A stretch of DNA of 64,000 nt from Ruminococcus sp. (lineage in GTDB: Bacteria > Bacillota > Clostridia > Oscillospirales > Ruminococcaceae). Location of the stretch: contig JAFQHO010000037.1 of NCBI GenBank assembly GCA_017397925.1, forward strand, positions 124,001 through 188,000, read 5' to 3'. Of this stretch, positions 26,378 to 35,503 are shown piece by piece. The notes under the pieces were generated by a model. That model ran no database searches and was not told the DNA's origin. It saw nothing but the letters and a program-made list of their open reading frames with translations. How positions within the stretch are numbered: position 1 is the stretch's first letter; the number at the start of each line of letters is the position of its first letter. Made by a program: the position numbers and the translations under genes.

Positions 26378-27085
26378 ATGAATTATATGAGTGAGGCTGG
26401 CAGTCATCACGGATATGATAATTCAAACAATCAGGATGCAGTAATATTCAAGAAAAATAAAGAATACTGCGTAATGGTTCTGGCGGACGGTGTTTCAGCT
26501 TGCAATAAATCAGCAGAAGGAGCGAGAATAGTATGTAATGCAGTAAGCGAATATCTGTTGGCCCACGGAAAAAGATTAATACAGATGAACCGGAAATATG
26601 TGGCGGAATATTTACTCACATATGTAATGTTTAAACTGAATGAAATAGCATCTGAAACGCAAATTGATGTTAACGAATATTCAAGTACACTTGCATTTGT
26701 ATTTGCTGACAGAAGAAACGGGAAAATGCTTTATTTCAGTATTGGTGACAGTCTTATAATTGCTGTCAGGAATAGCGGCTGCAGCATAGTTGCAATGCCT
26801 TGCGACAGCAGAAATGGCTGTTGTGTAACAACAACATACAATGCATCGGTTATGGCAGAAGTAGGTGTTGTAGATACTGATAATATAAATTCTGTATTTA
26901 TCTGTTCAGATGGTGCCTGGCATCTTATGTATAAAAGGAACAGAATGTATGAGTCATTTAAAAGTCTGCTTATCAATCAGGAATACGTAAAGCTGAAAGA
27001 CGTTTTATCTTCCGCAGAAAGATATGATGATTGCAGTTTTATCTCAGCAGATATAAGCGATTTAAGGAGAGGGAGAAGAAAATGA
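26378..27085 (+). CDS. PP2C-type Ser/Thr protein phosphatase
   Basis: The 235-aa protein carries the PP2C metal-binding motifs in order: NNQDAV (Asp about 20), LADGVSACN (about 36-44), SIGDSLIIAV (about 121-130), CSDGAWHL (about 183-190) and DDCSFI near the end (about 219-224). It would dephosphorylate Ser/Thr residues, most simply those modified by the downstream kinase. There is no membrane segment. The gene overlaps the kinase gene by ATGA at 27082-27085, which implies coupled translation at fixed ratio. Confidence 0.9.
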   Translation: MNYMSEAGSHHGYDNSNNQDAVIFKKNKEYCVMVLADGVSACNKSAEGARIVCNAVSEYLLAHGKRLIQMNRKYVAEYLLTYVMFKLNEIASETQIDVNEYSSTLAFVFADRRNGKMLYFSIGDSLIIAVRNSGCSIVAMPCDSRNGCCVTTTYNASVMAEVGVVDTDNINSVFICSDGAWHLMYKRNRMYESFKSLLINQEYVKLKDVLSSAERYDDCSFISADISDLRRGRRK

Positions 27086-30000
27086 GCAGAAGAAGTTATA
27101 TCAATAATAAAATCCTTCTTTGTGGTGAAAGTAACGGAAAAAGGTTTCCAAGAACATTTAAAATAAATGATAAAGTTGATTCTGATTCCGAAGGTGCATA
27201 TGTAGTATGCTATGAAGCTTCCTATGACAGAAGCGGAGTAGGAGTTTTAAAAGAATTCTATCCTTTGAATGTATACTCATTGACCAGAAATAATAATGGT
27301 CAGCTTATACATAAAGAAGGTATGACAGAAGATATAGAAAAGTTCAATCAATTGCTTGATGAGTATATAGAGCCTTATAATATGCTTCTTGAAGTAAGAA
27401 AACAGCGTGAGCTTGCAACATTTATTCCTCACTTTGAAATATACTATGGATGTGATGAAAACTGCAATCCTGTCGGAACAGTATACATATGGACACCGGA
27501 ACCAAAATTGAAAACATTTGACAAAGTATGTCGTGAGATACGTCAAAAGCCGGATAACCGCCCACAATACAACCTTGTACAGATTTTGTATTCTATAGAA
27601 TCTCTTGTAAAATGCGTATGTGCGTTACATAATAATAATTTAATACACAGGGATATAAAGCCTGACAATTTTGGATTTGCAGAACGGGGCAGTGATTTGC
27701 TCACACAGTCAATTTCGTTATTTGATATAAATACAATTTGTTCTGTGTATAATGTCAAAGACGATTGTGCAATCGGAACAGAGGGATATATGGAACCTGA
27801 AATTTTAAATTTCAAGGCTAATAATCTTACAGATATTTTTTCCATAGGAGCCTCCTTGTTTCAGGCGATAGCAGTAACGAAAGAAACAAAAGCAGACGAT
27901 TGCCGATACAAATACGAATATTATAAAAGAATTGATACACTTGTAGAGGAATCGGAGCTTGTCAAAGCTGCCGAAAGTGAATTGCATCCATATTTCAAGA
28001 ATATACTTATAAAAATACTCAAAAAGACGTTATGTCCCCGTGATGAAAGATATCAGAGTTGTGAAGAACTTCTGAAAGATGTTCAGAAAGCACTTTATTA
28101 TGTAGTACCTGCAGAAATTTCTGAAAGAGGAGAATCAGGAGTTAAATGGGTACTTGCAGATGTTGACAAGTATTTTGACAAAACGAAGGAGAAAAACACA
28201 TCAATAGCATTAATGTATCATCTTTATAAAGAACCATTATATGCAAATGTGCCGCAGGAAAAGAAAGATTTAGATATACTTGTAATAGGCTTCGGGATGT
28301 ATGGCCGCAAATTTCTTGATATCATACTGCCTATAGCGCAGATGCCGGATAAAAAGCTTAATATCACAGTTATTGCGTCATCCTGCAAGGACAAAGACGA
28401 ATATTTACGTCTAAGACCTCAGTTATCGGATTTCTTTGACATTGACGGTTCTGTTTCACATGAGAAAGACAATTACGGTACCATAAGATTTTTAGAGCAT
28501 AAATTTTCATTAGAAGAACAGAATGCAGATTATTATCTGAAGTCACTTTATAATGATAAACAGCCTGATTATACATTTATTTCAATAGGTAAGAACACCG
28601 ATAATATGAAACTGGCTTTAATGACAGGATTTTCAACAATAGTATGTCCTGTACACGAAGGAAAACATATCAACGGAAAGAAGATGAAAGGTATTGAACC
28701 TGTATACGTTTCAATGGATGTTTCATCTGAACCTGTATTCAAAGAAATAGAAAGAATGGCATTTAATGTTCATCTTTTGTGGAACAAGAACATAAATATA
28801 AAGCTTGCTAATCTAAAAAAGGAATTTCGTAAGCCATATAATTACAGATCCTGTATTTATTTTGTAATAGCGATGAAATATAAGCTTTACGGAATAGGAA
28901 TTGCGTTGAACAATGATAATATAATTGAAACAGCTGAAAAATTTGCTGAGTACATAAATTCAGATGAAAAACAGAAAAATGAATTGATATGTTTTGAACA
29001 TAAGCGATGGGTAGCAGAAAAGCTTTGTCTTGGGTACAGCCAGATAACTGACATAAATGAATGTTCATCGGGACTTATGAAAGATGAAAAGAAAAAACGT
29101 CATTTATGCATAGTAAGGAGTGATACAGACTGTGCACTCTCAGCAGGGGAGTGGATAGAGAAGCATAGCGGAAATCCCAATAAGATAATATGGGATAATC
29201 CGCCGAAGGCTTTATTAGAAAGCCTTGATGAGCTTGACCGAGTATCTGTAGAGCTTCATCTTTTACATAAGAAGAATGCGCAGATAGAGAAAAAGAGTGG
29301 TCTGCTCAATGGGGATACTATTTCTGCAATTCATAATCTGATAGATTGTGATAATGAATGTGTCTTTGCATATCAGGAATTAATAAACTGTATGAAGGAT
29401 GTCTGGAACGAAGATTCTGAAAGATGGAAATGCTATGAAGGATTAAGAAAAAAATTCATATCAGCGGTGAATAATTCAGATAAACTAATCGAACGCAGCA
29501 AAAAATCAATTATAAAGCTTATTGACTCAGTAAATGAACGTTTTTATCCGATATTTGCAAGTCAGCAATTCCGTGATTATAAAAAAGATGATATAAAGCT
29601 TATAGAAGAAATCCCTTTTATACTTACATATTCCGAAAACATCTGTATGACAATTCCTTATGCAAAGGGAACAAAAACGCAGCTTTTTAACAATTTTGCA
29701 TCAGCAGCAGTTGTAAATCCGTCAAAAATCATATATACTTTTTATTGTTCAGAATTCCGGGAATTTGAGGCCATAAAGGAAACGCTGACATATATGGCTG
29801 AATATATGAAAAACAGGGAATTGCAGACGAATGTGGAATTTATATTAGGATACAAAAGCAAAATCGGAAATCAGCCTGATATTGAAAAGGATTTTTCAGT
29901 TTTAAGCGGTAATCGTGTTAAAAAAGTCAGATTAATACAAGCAGATGATATAAATACCTTTGCAGTATCATTGAAAGAACATCTTATTCGCAGAAGCAGG

Positions 30001-31167
30001 CAAAGCAGAAGTTTATTTGCCGAAAAAAACAATACAGAGCTTTCAGCTGCAATGGAAAGAAACGGCATTTATAATGAACTGTCAGGTTATAGTTATTGTT
30101 CCCGCAAAATGAAATTTAATGATATAAATAAATGCAGTGTTTTAAAATATATCAGCGGCAGACCTTATATAACTGTAAAAGATATGTTCAGTCTGAAAAT
30201 ATCTCCGGATAAAACATATACCAAACCTGAGTTCTATAGGGATTATAAGCAACTGTGGAATAAATATCTTTCATTAACAGACAAGTGGAAGAAAATGTGC
30301 TGTGTTTTAAGCGGATATTCGGAATATAACGATGAGATAGGCAGATTCAGCAGAAAAGCCCGAGAAAATGAAAAATGTGAATACACCTATATTATCCCCT
30401 TTGTATGTAAAAAGGCTGTAAGCAAGGTGATTGATATACTTATCAACGAAGGTATTGCTGAATTATCGAGCTGCATAAATAATTTGACAACTGATGCCTG
30501 CGAGGTGATTATAAAAGACAAGTATAATAATAAAGAGGAATACGACAGACTTTTTTCAAAGCCATATATGCTGATGCGAGAAGAATATATAAGCTGCCGA
30601 AGTGATAGAGAGCAGCATATTGTAAGGGTATCATACAATAATCTGACAGTATCATCACTTGAATGCAGGGAAAAAGACAAGGACTTTCATAGCCTGCTGG
30701 AATTTTTCAAAGAAATCAGATATATTACAAATCTGTTTTATAATAAAGAAAGAGAAGAAATCAGCTTTACATATGCAACACCGCAGATTAAGGATTTGCT
30801 TACAACAGAAAAACGCATAATAGAGATATATACCTACCACAAAGCAAAGGAAACGGGATATTTTGATGATATCAGATGCAGTTCAGAAATTGATATGCCA
30901 TTTAATACAGCAGAAAATTCATTTGATTTTGTTATGACAAAAGGATTTTCATCTCTGTTTGTGCAGTGTGTAACAGATAATAATTCAGCTGAACAGCGAA
31001 AGCAGATGAATGAAGTATCGGAGCAGTACGGAATAAATGCTGTAACAGCTATTATAACAGATGAAACGATAGTCCCTGATGCGAAAAGCAGCAAGAAATC
31101 GGACAATGTGGTTAATATATCAGATGTATCTGATATAGGTAAAAAGCTTATCGGGATAATATCCTGA
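27082..31167 (+). CDS. Multidomain Ser/Thr kinase with Rossmann/RyR-like middle and Card1/DUF1887-like C-terminus
   Basis: The 1361-aa protein has three recognisable parts. Residues 1-340 are a eukaryotic-type kinase: Lys57 in GVLKEF, HRDIKPDN (189-196), DIN (215-217) in place of DFG, and GTEGYMEPE (232-240). Residues about 395-560 begin with DILVIGFGMYGRKF, a Rossmann/TrkA-N-like motif. EHKRWVAEKLCLGYSQ (639-654) resembles RyR domains. The last 150 residues resemble the PD-(D/E)xK end of Card1/DUF1887 proteins (EIYTYHKAKETGYFDDIR, FDFVMTKG), but LFVQCVT replaces the usual E/S-C-K core, so the catalytic lysine is missing. The ATG behind GGAGAGGGAG was chosen. Kinase activity is likely, though the DFG to DIN change may affect metal binding. 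Confidence 0.82.
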   Translation: MSRRSYINNKILLCGESNGKRFPRTFKINDKVDSDSEGAYVVCYEASYDRSGVGVLKEFYPLNVYSLTRNNNGQLIHKEGMTEDIEKFNQLLDEYIEPYNMLLEVRKQRELATFIPHFEIYYGCDENCNPVGTVYIWTPEPKLKTFDKVCREIRQKPDNRPQYNLVQILYSIESLVKCVCALHNNNLIHRDIKPDNFGFAERGSDLLTQSISLFDINTICSVYNVKDDCAIGTEGYMEPEILNFKANNLTDIFSIGASLFQAIAVTKETKADDCRYKYEYYKRIDTLVEESELVKAAESELHPYFKNILIKILKKTLCPRDERYQSCEELLKDVQKALYYVVPAEISERGESGVKWVLADVDKYFDKTKEKNTSIALMYHLYKEPLYANVPQEKKDLDILVIGFGMYGRKFLDIILPIAQMPDKKLNITVIASSCKDKDEYLRLRPQLSDFFDIDGSVSHEKDNYGTIRFLEHKFSLEEQNADYYLKSLYNDKQPDYTFISIGKNTDNMKLALMTGFSTIVCPVHEGKHINGKKMKGIEPVYVSMDVSSEPVFKEIERMAFNVHLLWNKNINIKLANLKKEFRKPYNYRSCIYFVIAMKYKLYGIGIALNNDNIIETAEKFAEYINSDEKQKNELICFEHKRWVAEKLCLGYSQITDINECSSGLMKDEKKKRHLCIVRSDTDCALSAGEWIEKHSGNPNKIIWDNPPKALLESLDELDRVSVELHLLHKKNAQIEKKSGLLNGDTISAIHNLIDCDNECVFAYQELINCMKDVWNEDSERWKCYEGLRKKFISAVNNSDKLIERSKKSIIKLIDSVNERFYPIFASQQFRDYKKDDIKLIEEIPFILTYSENICMTIPYAKGTKTQLFNNFASAAVVNPSKIIYTFYCSEFREFEAIKETLTYMAEYMKNRELQTNVEFILGYKSKIGNQPDIEKDFSVLSGNRVKKVRLIQADDINTFAVSLKEHLIRRSRQSRSLFAEKNNTELSAAMERNGIYNELSGYSYCSRKMKFNDINKCSVLKYISGRPYITVKDMFSLKISPDKTYTKPEFYRDYKQLWNKYLSLTDKWKKMCCVLSGYSEYNDEIGRFSRKARENEKCEYTYIIPFVCKKAVSKVIDILINEGIAELSSCINNLTTDACEVIIKDKYNNKEEYDRLFSKPYMLMREEYISCRSDREQHIVRVSYNNLTVSSLECREKDKDFHSLLEFFKEIRYITNLFYNKEREEISFTYATPQIKDLLTTEKRIIEIYTYHKAKETGYFDDIRCSSEIDMPFNTAENSFDFVMTKGFSSLFVQCVTDNNSAEQRKQMNEVSEQYGINAVTAIITDETIVPDAKSSKKSDNVVNISDVSDIGKKLIGIIS

Positions 31168-31209
31168 AAAATCTCCCTATGCAAAAGAGCAAATGTTTTT
31201 TATGCTACA

Positions 31210-31266
31210 ATTAAATTACGGGAAAATGGTGCATAATACCATTTTCAGAAGTAAGCGTAATTTAAT
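31210..31266. repeat. Nested inverted repeat upstream of a 60-aa gene
   Basis: Outer arms ATTAAATTACG (31210-31220) and CGTAATTTAAT (31256-31266) enclose inner arms AAAATGGT (31223-31230) and ACCATTTT (31238-31245). It ends 2 bp before the AGGAGG of the next gene. Confidence 0.75.
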
Positions 31267-31280
31267 CAGGAGGTATGACT

Positions 31281-31463
31281 ATGAAAAAACTAATTTCTTA
31301 TTTTGCAAGCGGAATTCTTTTAGTAGGCGGGTTTAAGATGATTATCCTTGAACCCGATAAACCACACACCATAGAAATTACCATACCATCTTTCAACAGC
31401 ATAGTGGAATTTTTTGAAAAAGTTTCCGATGCAGCCAATGAAGTAGCAGAGGAAGTAAATTAA
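31281..31463 (+). CDS. Small single-pass membrane protein, unknown
   Basis: The 60-aa protein has one membrane segment (about 4-22, ISYFASGILLVGGFKMIIL) and a short helical, acidic outer or inner tail (SIVEFFEKVSDAANEVAEEVN). AGGAGG at 31268-31273 supports the ATG at 31281 over the one at 31275. It lies 113 bp after the kinase gene behind an inverted repeat and ends at a strong terminator, so it may belong to the island. It could equally be a toxin-like peptide or an anchor. No family recognised. Confidence 0.6.
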   Translation: MKKLISYFASGILLVGGFKMIILEPDKPHTIEITIPSFNSIVEFFEKVSDAANEVAEEVN

Positions 31464-31474
31464 CCGAGGATGAA

Positions 31475-31525
31475 TAAATGCAGTATATCTTTAGGGAAAA
31501 CCTTAAATCAGATATACTGCATTTA
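31475..31525. terminator. Bidirectional terminator
   Basis: TAAATGCAGTATATCT (31475-31490) is perfectly mirrored at 31510-31525 around a 19-nt loop. It separates convergent genes and marks the right edge of the island. Confidence 0.75.
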
Positions 31526-31534
31526 TAAAGAATA

Positions 31535-32893
31535 TTATTTTCCCGGTTCCGCCTTAGTTATATTTTTCACCCAGTTGTACTTCATATAATGCTTGTAAAC
31601 AGCAGGGATTTTCACAAACTCGTCAAGGGTAAGGATAAAAGCAACAGCAAGAACAGGCAGCTTCAGCACAAAAGCACCAATCATACCAAGGGGTACTACA
31701 ACGCACCACAGCGTTATTACGTCGCAGAGCATACCGAATTTCGTATCTCCTCCGGAGGGGAATACCCCCGATATTATAGTGGAATTAAGTGAGTTGCCGA
31801 TTATGTAATAAGACGCCATAAGCATCATAAATTTAAGGTAATACTGTGCCTGAGGTTCAAGGTGAATGAAATGGAGCACAAGGGGAGTAATGGCAAGAAT
31901 AACCACACCGGATGCCGCACCAATCCATATAGAGAAGCGGACGAAGCTTCCTCCTGCTTTTTTAGCCTCCTCAAACTCATTACGTCCCAGCATACCGCCC
32001 AGAATAATACCCACACCCGATGCAATACCCCAGCAAAGACTTGCAATCATACTGCGGACAATGCTTGCAATGGAGTTGGCAGCAACAGCGTCAGTGCCGA
32101 GATGTCCCATAATAACGGAATACATCGTCACACCGCCGCCCCAGCCAATCTGATTTATAAGGAGGGGAACAGTATATTTCCAGTAGTCCTTATGAAGCTC
32201 CTTATTTTCAGAGCGGAGCATAAGGCTGATATCAAGAGGCGGACAGCTCCTGCGTGCTATGGCAATAATAATCACAACAGCCTCAGATATACGGGCAATG
32301 AGAGTGGCAAGAGCCGCACCCTTAATTCCCATTTCAGGGAAAAATCCCAGACCGAATATGAACAATGCATTCAGTATGATATTCAGCAAAACAGCAGATG
32401 AGCCGATAACTGAGCTGAGTTTAGCCCTGTCGCACACTTTCATCATACCGAAATATGTTTCCACAAAGCCTGTTATAATAAATGACAGTGATACAACACG
32501 AAGATAGTCTGCACCTGCTTCAATAAGCACAGGGTCAGGGGTAAATATCCTCATAATCAGATGAGGTATAAACGCTGTGGCAATGGTGAAAACAAGCCCC
32601 ACAATCAGCGAATAACGCATTGTAACAGCGAGGACTTCCTCCGCTGTTTTTTTGTCGCCCTTTCCCCAGTATTGAGCCGCAAGCACCGTAAGTCCAAAGA
32701 CAAAGGCACCGTAAAAAAGGCTGAATACAAAGGCTATCTGACCTGCAAGGGATGAAGCGGACAGGGAATTCTGGTCAAGAAATCCCAGCATAAAGGCATC
32801 GCTTGCGGTAACAAGGGACGACATAAGATATTGAAATGCTATTGGGGCAACTATACCCGATAGCTTTTTATATAAGGATTTATCAAAAGACAT
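31535..32893 (-). CDS. MATE family efflux transporter
   Basis: The 452-aa protein has twelve hydrophobic segments in two halves and the MATE hallmarks near the N-terminus (IAFQYLMSSLVTASDAFMLGFL) and in the second half (INQIGWGGGVTMYSVIMGHLG). It would extrude drugs or metabolites by Na+ or H+ antiport. AGAGGAAG precedes the ATG. It is the last of three closely spaced genes (MBOAT, DHHW, MATE), 13 bp after DHHW, so cotranscription is likely though a functional link is not obvious. Confidence 0.9.
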   Translation of the reverse strand: MSFDKSLYKKLSGIVAPIAFQYLMSSLVTASDAFMLGFLDQNSLSASSLAGQIAFVFSLFYGAFVFGLTVLAAQYWGKGDKKTAEEVLAVTMRYSLIVGLVFTIATAFIPHLIMRIFTPDPVLIEAGADYLRVVSLSFIITGFVETYFGMMKVCDRAKLSSVIGSSAVLLNIILNALFIFGLGFFPEMGIKGAALATLIARISEAVVIIIAIARRSCPPLDISLMLRSENKELHKDYWKYTVPLLINQIGWGGGVTMYSVIMGHLGTDAVAANSIASIVRSMIASLCWGIASGVGIILGGMLGRNEFEEAKKAGGSFVRFSIWIGAASGVVILAITPLVLHFIHLEPQAQYYLKFMMLMASYYIIGNSLNSTIISGVFPSGGDTKFGMLCDVITLWCVVVPLGMIGAFVLKLPVLAVAFILTLDEFVKIPAVYKHYMKYNWVKNITKAEPGK

Positions 32894-32906
32894 ATTTTTC
32901 TTCCTC

Positions 32907-34013
32907 TTACTTCATAGCAAGACTATTATTGAGAATAAGCGTACTGTACAGGAAAAGTACATCCTGATTTTCAAACTGAACAAAGCTGCCTATTGCGCCG
33001 CTTTGCATATATCGGATATCAACAAGGGTTATTTTTGAATATTCCTCAACAAGAAGGGGAGCAAGACTGCTGCCGAAGGAATCGCGGAATATAACAAGCT
33101 CCTTATCCGTTTTTGCATTGGGATTTTCAATTGTTATAAGCGGGTCAGCGCCGCATAGGAACATTTCATAAGGATCTCTGCCCTGCGCCTTTTCCATATC
33201 GTATACGCTTTTTTCAACAGGTAAGCCTGTGTTGTAGCTTGTAACAGTACACTCATCAAGAGTTGAATTGTTGAGATAATACAGGGTATCAGCTTTTACA
33301 GGAAGTGCAAGCTGACCGTAGTATACGCCGTAAAATGGCTTATCCAGTTCAAGTGTTACATAGTCGGCATCGGGATTTACGCCCATTGCCGAGCCTATAG
33401 CGGCTGCCACATCTGTTATATTCTCCTGTCGCCAGTGAGTGTCAGTGCGGTAGTAATCCTCAATTGAAAGCAGCGGAAATATATCAATATACTCCATATA
33501 CTTCGTTTTGCTTTTCATTTCTGAAACAAGCCTGTCATAGTCAAGAGAAAGGCGGCTGCTTTCCTCTGAGAGAAAATAATGCTTGTCGGGGACAATTGAG
33601 AAATAGACGTTTGTATCTGTATCTTTTAAAAAAGTATCATAGATATGCTGAAAACGTTCAGCCGCGTGACTGAGCATTTCATCGGAAAGCTCAGTTTCAG
33701 CTTTTGCGAGATAGCCGTCCTGTATATATAATCCGTTTGTTTCCTTCTGTCTGAAAAAACCTAAAACCGAGGCGGATTTTATCCCTCTGAATGTGTCACG
33801 CATAGGGAAATGGTCAAGGGCATAATTTTCGAAATCCGACATAAATTTTCCTGAAAATATGGTTTCTGCATTTGCTTCGGGGAGCTTTGCAAGAACTCGT
33901 CGCTCACTTTCAGAAAAATCGCCTTTACTGCCGAATAATCCCCACAGTGAAAATCCGAATACAATTACGCCTGCACCGATGACGGATGCAATATTCTTAA
34001 AACTATATTTCAT
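32907..34013 (-). CDS. DHHW/AlgJ-like surface acyltransferase partner
   Basis: The 368-aa protein has an N-terminal membrane anchor (about 9-28) and an extracytoplasmic SGNH-like domain. Motifs include FENYALDHFPMRDTFRG (about 60-76), the DTHWRQ box that contains the catalytic Asp-x-His, and RDSFGSSLAPLL with the likely nucleophile Ser. This is the DHHW/AlgJ-AlgX group that works with MBOAT acyltransferases to O-acetylate extracellular polysaccharide or teichoic acid. It follows the MBOAT gene by 12 bp, the standard pairing. AGGAGGTG precedes the start. Confidence 0.87.
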   Translation of the reverse strand: MKYSFKNIASVIGAGVIVFGFSLWGLFGSKGDFSESERRVLAKLPEANAETIFSGKFMSDFENYALDHFPMRDTFRGIKSASVLGFFRQKETNGLYIQDGYLAKAETELSDEMLSHAAERFQHIYDTFLKDTDTNVYFSIVPDKHYFLSEESSRLSLDYDRLVSEMKSKTKYMEYIDIFPLLSIEDYYRTDTHWRQENITDVAAAIGSAMGVNPDADYVTLELDKPFYGVYYGQLALPVKADTLYYLNNSTLDECTVTSYNTGLPVEKSVYDMEKAQGRDPYEMFLCGADPLITIENPNAKTDKELVIFRDSFGSSLAPLLVEEYSKITLVDIRYMQSGAIGSFVQFENQDVLFLYSTLILNNSLAMK

Positions 34014-34025
34014 ACCGACACCTCC

Positions 34026-35420
34026 TCAGAAACGGAAATAAAGGAACGGATTGAATGAGCCGTCTACAAGATATGCTGTTGAAAGAAGCAGCAATACCAC
34101 GATTGCCACAGGCTCTGCAATTGCTGTTATTGCGGCGGATTTCTTCTCTGCCATAGCGTAAAGCTTTTTCGGCAATGGTGTTGCTCCGATTACTGCAAGG
34201 ACGATAATTACTGCATAGCTGCGGAGATAGTGAAGGGTTTCTGCTGTTGCAATGGGAAGTCCTGCCATACCGAACATACCCTTTATGCACTCAAAGGCAA
34301 GTCTGAAATCGGGTGCGCCGAATATTACAAAGCTTATCATTACTGCAAGAAGTACATAGCAGTGTCCCACAGCCTTGTATTTTGACAGGAATTTGCCAAG
34401 ATAAAGCTTTTCAAGGATGAGGAAGAATGCGAAATACAGTCCCCATACAATGAAATTCCAGTCGGCACCGTGCCAGAAGCCCGTAAGCATCCATACAATG
34501 AATATATTGCGGAACCATTTAAGCTTTGATACGCGGTTGCCGCCCAGTGGAATATACACATAGTCGCGGAACCAGGAGCCAAGGGAAATATGCCACCTGC
34601 GCCAGAATTCAGTTACACTTGACGATATATAGGGATAGTTGAAATTCTCCATAAAGTCAAAGCCGAGTATTTTTCCTAAACCTATAGCCATATCGCTGTA
34701 GCCTGAGAAATCAAAGTATATCTGCAGTGAATATGCCGCAGCATACATCCAGCAGAAAAGCACAGACTGCTGTTCTGTGGCAAGAAAAAGACCTGCCAGC
34801 TCGCCGAGAATGTTGGCGATAAAAATTTTCTTTGAAAGTCCGCATACAAACCGTTTTATGCCCTCTGCGGATTTGTCAATGGAATGGGTGCGCTCATCAA
34901 GCTGCTTTGCAACGTCTGAATAGCGGACAATGGGGCCTGCTATAAGCTGCGGAAACATTGTAACATATGCCGCAAGATTAATGGGATTACGCTGTGCAGG
35001 TACACTGCCGCGGTATACATCCACGGTATAGCTTAAAATCTGGAATGTGTAGAAGCTTATGCCGATAGGCAGGGCAAGTTTCAGTAATGGCACCGAAAGC
35101 CCTGTTACGGCGTTAAAATTGTCAATGAAGAAATCAGCATATTTGAAATAGCCAAGCATACCGAGGCTTATAATACAGGAGGCAATCAATGCAATTTTCG
35201 ATTGAGCCTTACCCTTGTACTTTTCTATGAGAAGTCCGCATATATATCCGCAGATTATGCTGATAATCATCAGGAATACATATTTCGGCTCGCCCCAGCC
35301 ATAGAATACAAGGCTTGTCAGAAGCAGTACTGCATTTTTCAGCATTTTCGGGGCGGCAAAATATAATATCAGTACTATGGGAAAGAAATAGTACAGGAAT
35401 GTTATACTTGAAAAAAGCAT
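34026..35420 (-). CDS. MBOAT family O-acyltransferase (AlgI/DltB-like)
   Basis: The 464-aa protein has about eleven membrane segments and the MBOAT catalytic histidine in LTGFWHGADWNFIVWG, plus upstream NFNYPYISSSVTEFWRRWHISL and WFRDYVYIPLGG typical of the AlgI branch. It moves acyl groups across the membrane to the partner DHHW protein for transfer to a surface polymer. AAAGGAGGAGG precedes the ATG. It opens the MBOAT-DHHW-MATE group. Confidence 0.92.
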   Translation of the reverse strand: MLFSSITFLYYFFPIVLILYFAAPKMLKNAVLLLTSLVFYGWGEPKYVFLMIISIICGYICGLLIEKYKGKAQSKIALIASCIISLGMLGYFKYADFFIDNFNAVTGLSVPLLKLALPIGISFYTFQILSYTVDVYRGSVPAQRNPINLAAYVTMFPQLIAGPIVRYSDVAKQLDERTHSIDKSAEGIKRFVCGLSKKIFIANILGELAGLFLATEQQSVLFCWMYAAAYSLQIYFDFSGYSDMAIGLGKILGFDFMENFNYPYISSSVTEFWRRWHISLGSWFRDYVYIPLGGNRVSKLKWFRNIFIVWMLTGFWHGADWNFIVWGLYFAFFLILEKLYLGKFLSKYKAVGHCYVLLAVMISFVIFGAPDFRLAFECIKGMFGMAGLPIATAETLHYLRSYAVIIVLAVIGATPLPKKLYAMAEKKSAAITAIAEPVAIVVLLLLSTAYLVDGSFNPFLYFRF

Positions 35421-35443
35421 ATACCTCCTCCTTTCGATTTGCC

Positions 35444-35472
35444 CGGTTTGTGTAGGGCTGATTTTGGCATCA
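35444..35472 (-). repeat. Short palindrome flanked by CTACA (reverse orientation)
   Basis: TAGGGCTGAT and ATCAGCCCTA surround TTTGGC; on the reverse strand the right arm ends CCCTACAC. It lies between the lipoprotein and MBOAT genes. Confidence 0.5.
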
Positions 35473-35503
35473 GCCCTACTAATAATATATTAATGATTTA
35501 TTC

